28,034 nucleotides of DNA from Candidatus Dormiibacter sp. (GTDB taxonomy: Bacteria; Chloroflexota; Dormibacteria; UBA8260), in contig JANWHI010000027.1 in the NCBI GenBank assembly GCA_025450495.1, positions 1 to 28,034 of the forward strand. Reading direction: 5' to 3'. The position numbers were made by a program, and so were the translations under genes. Below, piece by piece: positions 24,762 through 28,034 of this stretch. The notes beneath the pieces are model-generated. The model made no database searches. It saw only the letters and a program-made list of their open reading frames with translations, and was not told the DNA's origin. Within the stretch, counting starts at the first letter, position 1, and the number at the start of each line of letters is the position of its first letter.

Positions 24762-26018
24762 GTGATTCCGCTGCAGCGCCTTCGTGAGAGCCCCGACGTC
24801 TTCCGCGAAGGGGCGCGGCTCAAGGGTGAGAACGCGCCGATCGACGAGATCCTCGAGATCGACGCCCGGGCCCGTCAGCTGCGCACCGCGGTGGAGAGAC
24901 TGCGGGCCGAGCAGAGGCGGGGGTCCGCAACCATTCGTGGCGCGCCCAGCGACGAGCAGCGCGCCGCGCTTGGGGAGAGCAAACAGCGTATCCAGGCGGG
25001 GGAAGCGCAGCTGACCGAGCTCGACGGCCGCATCAACGACCTGCTCCTCTACATTCCCAACCCGCCCCACGAGTCGGTGCCACATGGGAGCGATGAGAGT
25101 GGCAATGTGGTCGTCCGCAGCTGGGGGGCTCCGGTGCAGTTCGACTTCGAGCCTCTCTCGCACTACGCCCTCGGCGAATCCCTCGGGCTGTTCGACTTCG
25201 AGCGTGCGGTCAAGTTGAGCGGCTCGCGGTTCGCGGTTCTGCGTGGCGACGGCGCCCGGCTGCAGCGCGCCCTGGGGACGCTCTTCCTCGATATCGCCAC
25301 CCGCGAGCACGGCTACAGCGAGGTTGCTCCGCCGTACCTGGTGCGCAGGGAGTCGATGGTCGGCGCGGCGCAGTTACCCAAATTCGAGGACCAGGCATAC
25401 CAGACCGACGATGGCCTGTTCCTGATCCCCACGGCGGAGGTCCCGGTCACCAACCTCTACCGCGACGAGATCATCGACGGCGCGCTGCTGCCGGTCGCTC
25501 ATGCGGCGCTCACCCCGTGCTGGCGCCGCGAGGCTGGCGCTGCGGGCAAGGACACGCGCGGGTACATCCGCATGCACCAGTTCGACAAGGTCGAGATGGT
25601 CCGCTTCACCACGCCCGAGCGTTCGCTCGAGGAGCTCGAGCTGCTCACCGGGCAGGCGGAGATCGTCCTTCAGCGCCTGGGCATCGCCTACCGGGTGCTG
25701 CTGATGTGCACCGGTGACATGGGCTTTGCCCAATGGAAGAAGTACGACATCGAGGCATGGGCTCCGGGCATGAAGCGCTGGCTCGAGGTCTCATCGTGCA
25801 GCGTTTTCGGCGACTTCCAGGCGCGGCGGGCGGGCATCCGGTTTCGGCCGGCGACCGGAGAGCGGCCGCAGTTCGTGCACACCCTGAACGGCAGCGGCCT
25901 GGCCGTGCCGCGAACCCTCGACGCCGTCCTCGAGACCCACCAGCAGGCGGATGGCACCGTGCTGATCCCCGACGCTCTCCGTCCGTACATGCACGGCCAG
26001 GAACGAATCGGCGGATGA
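24762..26018 (+). CDS. serS: Seryl-tRNA synthetase
   Basis: 418 residues from GTG 24762, where the family N-terminus (IPLQRLRESPDVFREG) begins; the open frame further upstream lies inside lysS. Residues about 27-100 form the antiparallel coiled coil that grips the long variable arm of tRNA-Ser. The catalytic domain shows TAEVPVTNLYRDEII, motif 2 TPCWRREAGAAGKDTRG with R255, and motif 3 TLNGSGLAVPRTLDAVLE with R384. SSCSVFGDFQARRAGIRFR matches the usual SSCSN.DFQARR block. GAGGAGA about a dozen bases upstream may serve as ribosome site. Its stop overlaps the thioesterase start (ATGA). Confidence 0.96.
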   Translation: MIPLQRLRESPDVFREGARLKGENAPIDEILEIDARARQLRTAVERLRAEQRRGSATIRGAPSDEQRAALGESKQRIQAGEAQLTELDGRINDLLLYIPNPPHESVPHGSDESGNVVVRSWGAPVQFDFEPLSHYALGESLGLFDFERAVKLSGSRFAVLRGDGARLQRALGTLFLDIATREHGYSEVAPPYLVRRESMVGAAQLPKFEDQAYQTDDGLFLIPTAEVPVTNLYRDEIIDGALLPVAHAALTPCWRREAGAAGKDTRGYIRMHQFDKVEMVRFTTPERSLEELELLTGQAEIVLQRLGIAYRVLLMCTGDMGFAQWKKYDIEAWAPGMKRWLEVSSCSVFGDFQARRAGIRFRPATGERPQFVHTLNGSGLAVPRTLDAVLETHQQADGTVLIPDALRPYMHGQERIGG

Positions 26019-26515
26019 CGCAGCCGCGCGCCGCTCGCCTCGATGCGTCGTGGTTGAATGACAGCACCGAGTACCAGCTGAACTTCATCCACGGTCTGCG
26101 CAACCCGACCGGGCTGCATCTCCAGTACCACCTCGAGGGCGACCGCGTGGTCACCACCTGGACGCCGACTCCGGACCACGCCGGGTTTCCCGGCCTCGTC
26201 CACGGAGGCCTCATCGCCGCTGTTCTCGACGACGTGATGGGGCGGTGTTCCGTGCTGCAGCGGCGATGGGTGGTGACCGGCCGGATGGAGACGCGCTTTC
26301 GGGAGGGAGCACCCATCGGCGCGGCGCTGCGCGTCACCGGCTGGAGCACGCGGTTCACCCGACGCGTGATGCAGGCGGAGGCTGCGATGACGCTCGACAG
26401 CGGTGTGGTGGTGGCGGAAGCGACGGGTACGTACCTTCCGGTTCCCCGGCAGATGCTTGCCCGTATGGTTGCGGCCTGGCCTGGCTTCGTGGAGTACGTC
26501 GGCGAGGACGCCTGA
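26015..26515 (+). CDS. PaaI-type hotdog thioesterase
   Basis: 166 residues. Hotdog-fold acyl-CoA thioesterase of the PaaI/YbdB group: the core signature FPGLVHGGLIAAVLDDVMG (about residues 57-75) has the HGG oxyanion turn and the acidic residue (D72/D73) on the long central helix that activates water. The C-terminal part (VVVAEATGTYLPVP) forms the outer strands. Substrate unknown. The ATG overlaps the serS stop by four bases (ATGA), so it is translated from the same transcript. The N-terminal 25 residues include an LDASWLNDSTE segment resembling other actinobacterial-type members. Confidence 0.9.
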   Translation: MTQPRAARLDASWLNDSTEYQLNFIHGLRNPTGLHLQYHLEGDRVVTTWTPTPDHAGFPGLVHGGLIAAVLDDVMGRCSVLQRRWVVTGRMETRFREGAPIGAALRVTGWSTRFTRRVMQAEAAMTLDSGVVVAEATGTYLPVPRQMLARMVAAWPGFVEYVGEDA

Positions 26516-26516
26516 C

Positions 26517-27119
26517 GTGGATGGTGTCGAGGAGCGCGAGGTCAAGATGGCGGTGCCCAACGGTTTCATCATGCCGGAGCTGACCGAGATCGGCGGCGTG
26601 ACGGTCAGAGACCGGGGTGACACGCTCCTGCACGCCGTCTACTGGGACACCGACGACCTCGGCCTGGCCCGCTGCGGCGTCGGGGTGCGCCATCGCAACG
26701 GGGTGTGGACGTTCAAGGGCCGGTCGCGCCGCGAGGGCAACGCCGTGGTCCGTGAGGAGCTCGAGCTCGACGGCGACCCGGACCGCCTCCCGGAGCCGAT
26801 CGAGCTGCGCGTCGCGCGGCTGGTCGCCGCCGCCGAGGTTCATCCAGTCGCCGAGCTGCGCAGCATCCGCCACGCTGTCGATGTCTCTGCTGCGCGGGCG
26901 TCGGCAGAGGTGGTGCATGACCGATGCAGCGTCCGTGACGGCGCCGACGAGTGCGCACGGTTCGAGGAGGTGGAGGTGGAGTACGCGCCCGCAAGCGCCG
27001 CACTGGCACAGCGCATCGTCGAGCTGCTCGGCACGTATGGGGCCCGGGCTGAGGCAACAGCGAAGTACGTCCGCGCGCTTCGTCTTCTCGGCCACGACCC
27101 ACCCGAGGTGACCGGGTGA
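26517..27119 (+). CDS. CYTH-domain protein (triphosphate tunnel metalloenzyme)
   Basis: 200 residues from GTG 26517. The CYTH signature ExExK is E6-R7-E8-V9-K10, followed by AVYWDTDDLGLARCGVGVRHR, the family YxDT...L...G..LR pattern, and WTFKGRSRR, all supplying basic residues lining the tunnel. ATAKYVRAL near the C-terminus provides the late conserved Lys/Arg. CYTH enzymes bind triphosphate with divalent metal; members are thiamine triphosphatases, inorganic triphosphatases or class IV adenylate cyclases. The activity here cannot be chosen from sequence. No C-terminal CHAD domain is attached. Starts one base after the thioesterase stop and overlaps the oxidoreductase gene by four bases. Confidence 0.9.
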   Translation: MDGVEEREVKMAVPNGFIMPELTEIGGVTVRDRGDTLLHAVYWDTDDLGLARCGVGVRHRNGVWTFKGRSRREGNAVVREELELDGDPDRLPEPIELRVARLVAAAEVHPVAELRSIRHAVDVSAARASAEVVHDRCSVRDGADECARFEEVEVEYAPASAALAQRIVELLGTYGARAEATAKYVRALRLLGHDPPEVTG

Positions 27120-28034
27120 CCACCGTACCGCTGGGCTCGCCCATCTGGGGCATCTCCGAACCCCTGGCCTCACCTGCGCGCATGCCGACGCGCGCAGAGG
27201 TGGTCATCGTCGGCGGCGGGATCACGGGTGTGGCGCTGCTCGACGTGCTCCGCGGTCGCGACATCGACGCCATCCTTCTCGAACGCCACCATGTCGCCGC
27301 CGGCGCGAGCGGTCGAAACGCTGGGTTCCTGCTTGCCGGGGTCGCCGAGAACTATGCGCGTGCCGCGTCGCGTCACGGACGGGACGTCGCCGCCGCCGTC
27401 TGGGCTTTCACCGCGGAGAACCACGTGCTGACCGCGGCGCTTGCCGCGCGACTTGACGCTCATCACCTCCGGAGGGGCAGCCTGACGGTGGCGCTCGATG
27501 ACGAGGAGGCCGCCAGCCTCGATGAGGCGGCAACCCTGCTCGCCGAGGACGGCTTCGAGGCGGAACTGGTCGAGCCCACCGCCGCGTCCGGTGGAGTCCG
27601 CGCCCTGCTCAATCCGGGCGACGGTGAGCTCGACCCGGTTCGCCTGGTGCGGGGCATTGCGGCGACCCACCAGGCGCGCATCTTCGAGCGTCATCCTGTC
27701 CTTGCTGTCGAAGATGGCCGGAACACCGCCGTCGTACGGCTCACTGACGCAACCATCGAGGCTTCGGCGGTGCTGCTGGCCACCAACGCATGGACGTCGC
27801 AGCTGCTGCCCTCCGCCCCGATCCGACCGGTCCGCGCGCAGATGCTGGCGAGCGCACCCATCGACGGTCGCCTGGGTATCCCGGTCTACGCAGAATGGGG
27901 TCATCGTTACTGGCGGCAACGCGACGACGGTGCAGTCCTGGTCGGCGGATTTCGTCATCGCGCGCTTGACGAGGAGGTCGGGCTCGACACCAAGCCGACC
28001 CAGCGCGTGCAACACCTTCTCGACGGCCAGCTTC
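27116..28034 (+). CDS. DAO-family FAD-dependent oxidoreductase (5' part, runs off the right edge)
   Basis: Partial: 306 codons in the window with no stop. GTG 27116 overlaps the CYTH stop as GTGA. The FAD-binding motif VVIVGGGITGVALLDVLRG lies at about 24-42, with ILLER as the ribose-binding acidic end, then GASGRNAGFLLAG, the hallmark of glycine/sarcosine/gamma-glutamylputrescine oxidases of the DAO superfamily. LLATNAWTSQLLP and VRAQMLAS follow, and YWRQRDDGAVLVGGFR matches the segment before the missing C-terminal FAD motif. It oxidises an amine or amino acid; substrate unknown. It is the last gene of the serS-linked overlapping cluster. Confidence 0.92.
   Translation, partial: MTTVPLGSPIWGISEPLASPARMPTRAEVVIVGGGITGVALLDVLRGRDIDAILLERHHVAAGASGRNAGFLLAGVAENYARAASRHGRDVAAAVWAFTAENHVLTAALAARLDAHHLRRGSLTVALDDEEAASLDEAATLLAEDGFEAELVEPTAASGGVRALLNPGDGELDPVRLVRGIAATHQARIFERHPVLAVEDGRNTAVVRLTDATIEASAVLLATNAWTSQLLPSAPIRPVRAQMLASAPIDGRLGIPVYAEWGHRYWRQRDDGAVLVGGFRHRALDEEVGLDTKPTQRVQHLLDGQL

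Overview
The window is about 28 kb of dense, high-GC bacterial chromosome with 27 protein genes, two of them cut by the window ends. Gene content is entirely bacterial and mostly housekeeping. The GC bias, frequent GTG starts, leaderless-type promoters and an ARG box of TGCAT/ATGCA type suggest a soil-type high-GC lineage, such as Chloroflexota/Dormibacterota or an actinobacterium-like relative. This placement is inference: there is no rRNA gene here. I saw no tRNA, CRISPR array, insertion sequence or prophage gene.

Layout. 1-1126: start of a ParA/Soj ATPase (minus) divergent from a TPR protein with a HIRAN-like segment and an acidic tail. 1143-3791 (minus): membrane-anchored GAF-GGDEF-EAL c-di-GMP enzyme with both active sites intact. 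4075-6515: small TPR protein overlapping a GH15 glucoamylase/trehalase-type enzyme. 6567-14140: arginine operon argC-J-B-D-R-G-H, nearly every junction overlapping, behind an ARG box that covers the -35 position of a leaderless promoter; argF is not in the cluster. 14157-16358: metallophosphoesterase and phytoene-desaturase-like FAD oxidoreductase. 16369-18080 (minus): stand-alone cyclic-nucleotide-binding protein, TetR regulator and zinc-ribbon protein; both promoters in this stretch carry a 16-bp TTGG-N8-CCAA palindrome. 18156-19886 (minus): DegV and a ROK sugar kinase. 19959-22098: type III pantothenate kinase, tRNA-dihydrouridine synthase and a small membrane protein. 22099-22651: a noncoding region with two tandem 97-bp-period copies of a three-hairpin element. 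22652-28034: greA, lysS, serS, PaaI-type thioesterase, CYTH-domain protein and the start of a DAO-family oxidoreductase.

How they work together. The arg genes convert glutamate to ornithine by the cyclic acetyl route (ArgJ recycles the acetyl group) and citrulline to arginine. The missing ornithine carbamoyltransferase must be encoded elsewhere. ArgR is inside the operon it probably represses. GreA, LysRS and SerRS form a transcription/translation block. At least five genes have a TAnnnT box 6-7 bases before the start codon, pointing to widespread leaderless transcription.

The most unusual signal is the tandem three-hairpin element at 22257-22440. Its copies differ by changes that preserve pairing, including a matched one-base deletion in both arms of a stem. 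It looks like a structured RNA or dispersed repeat rather than coding DNA.
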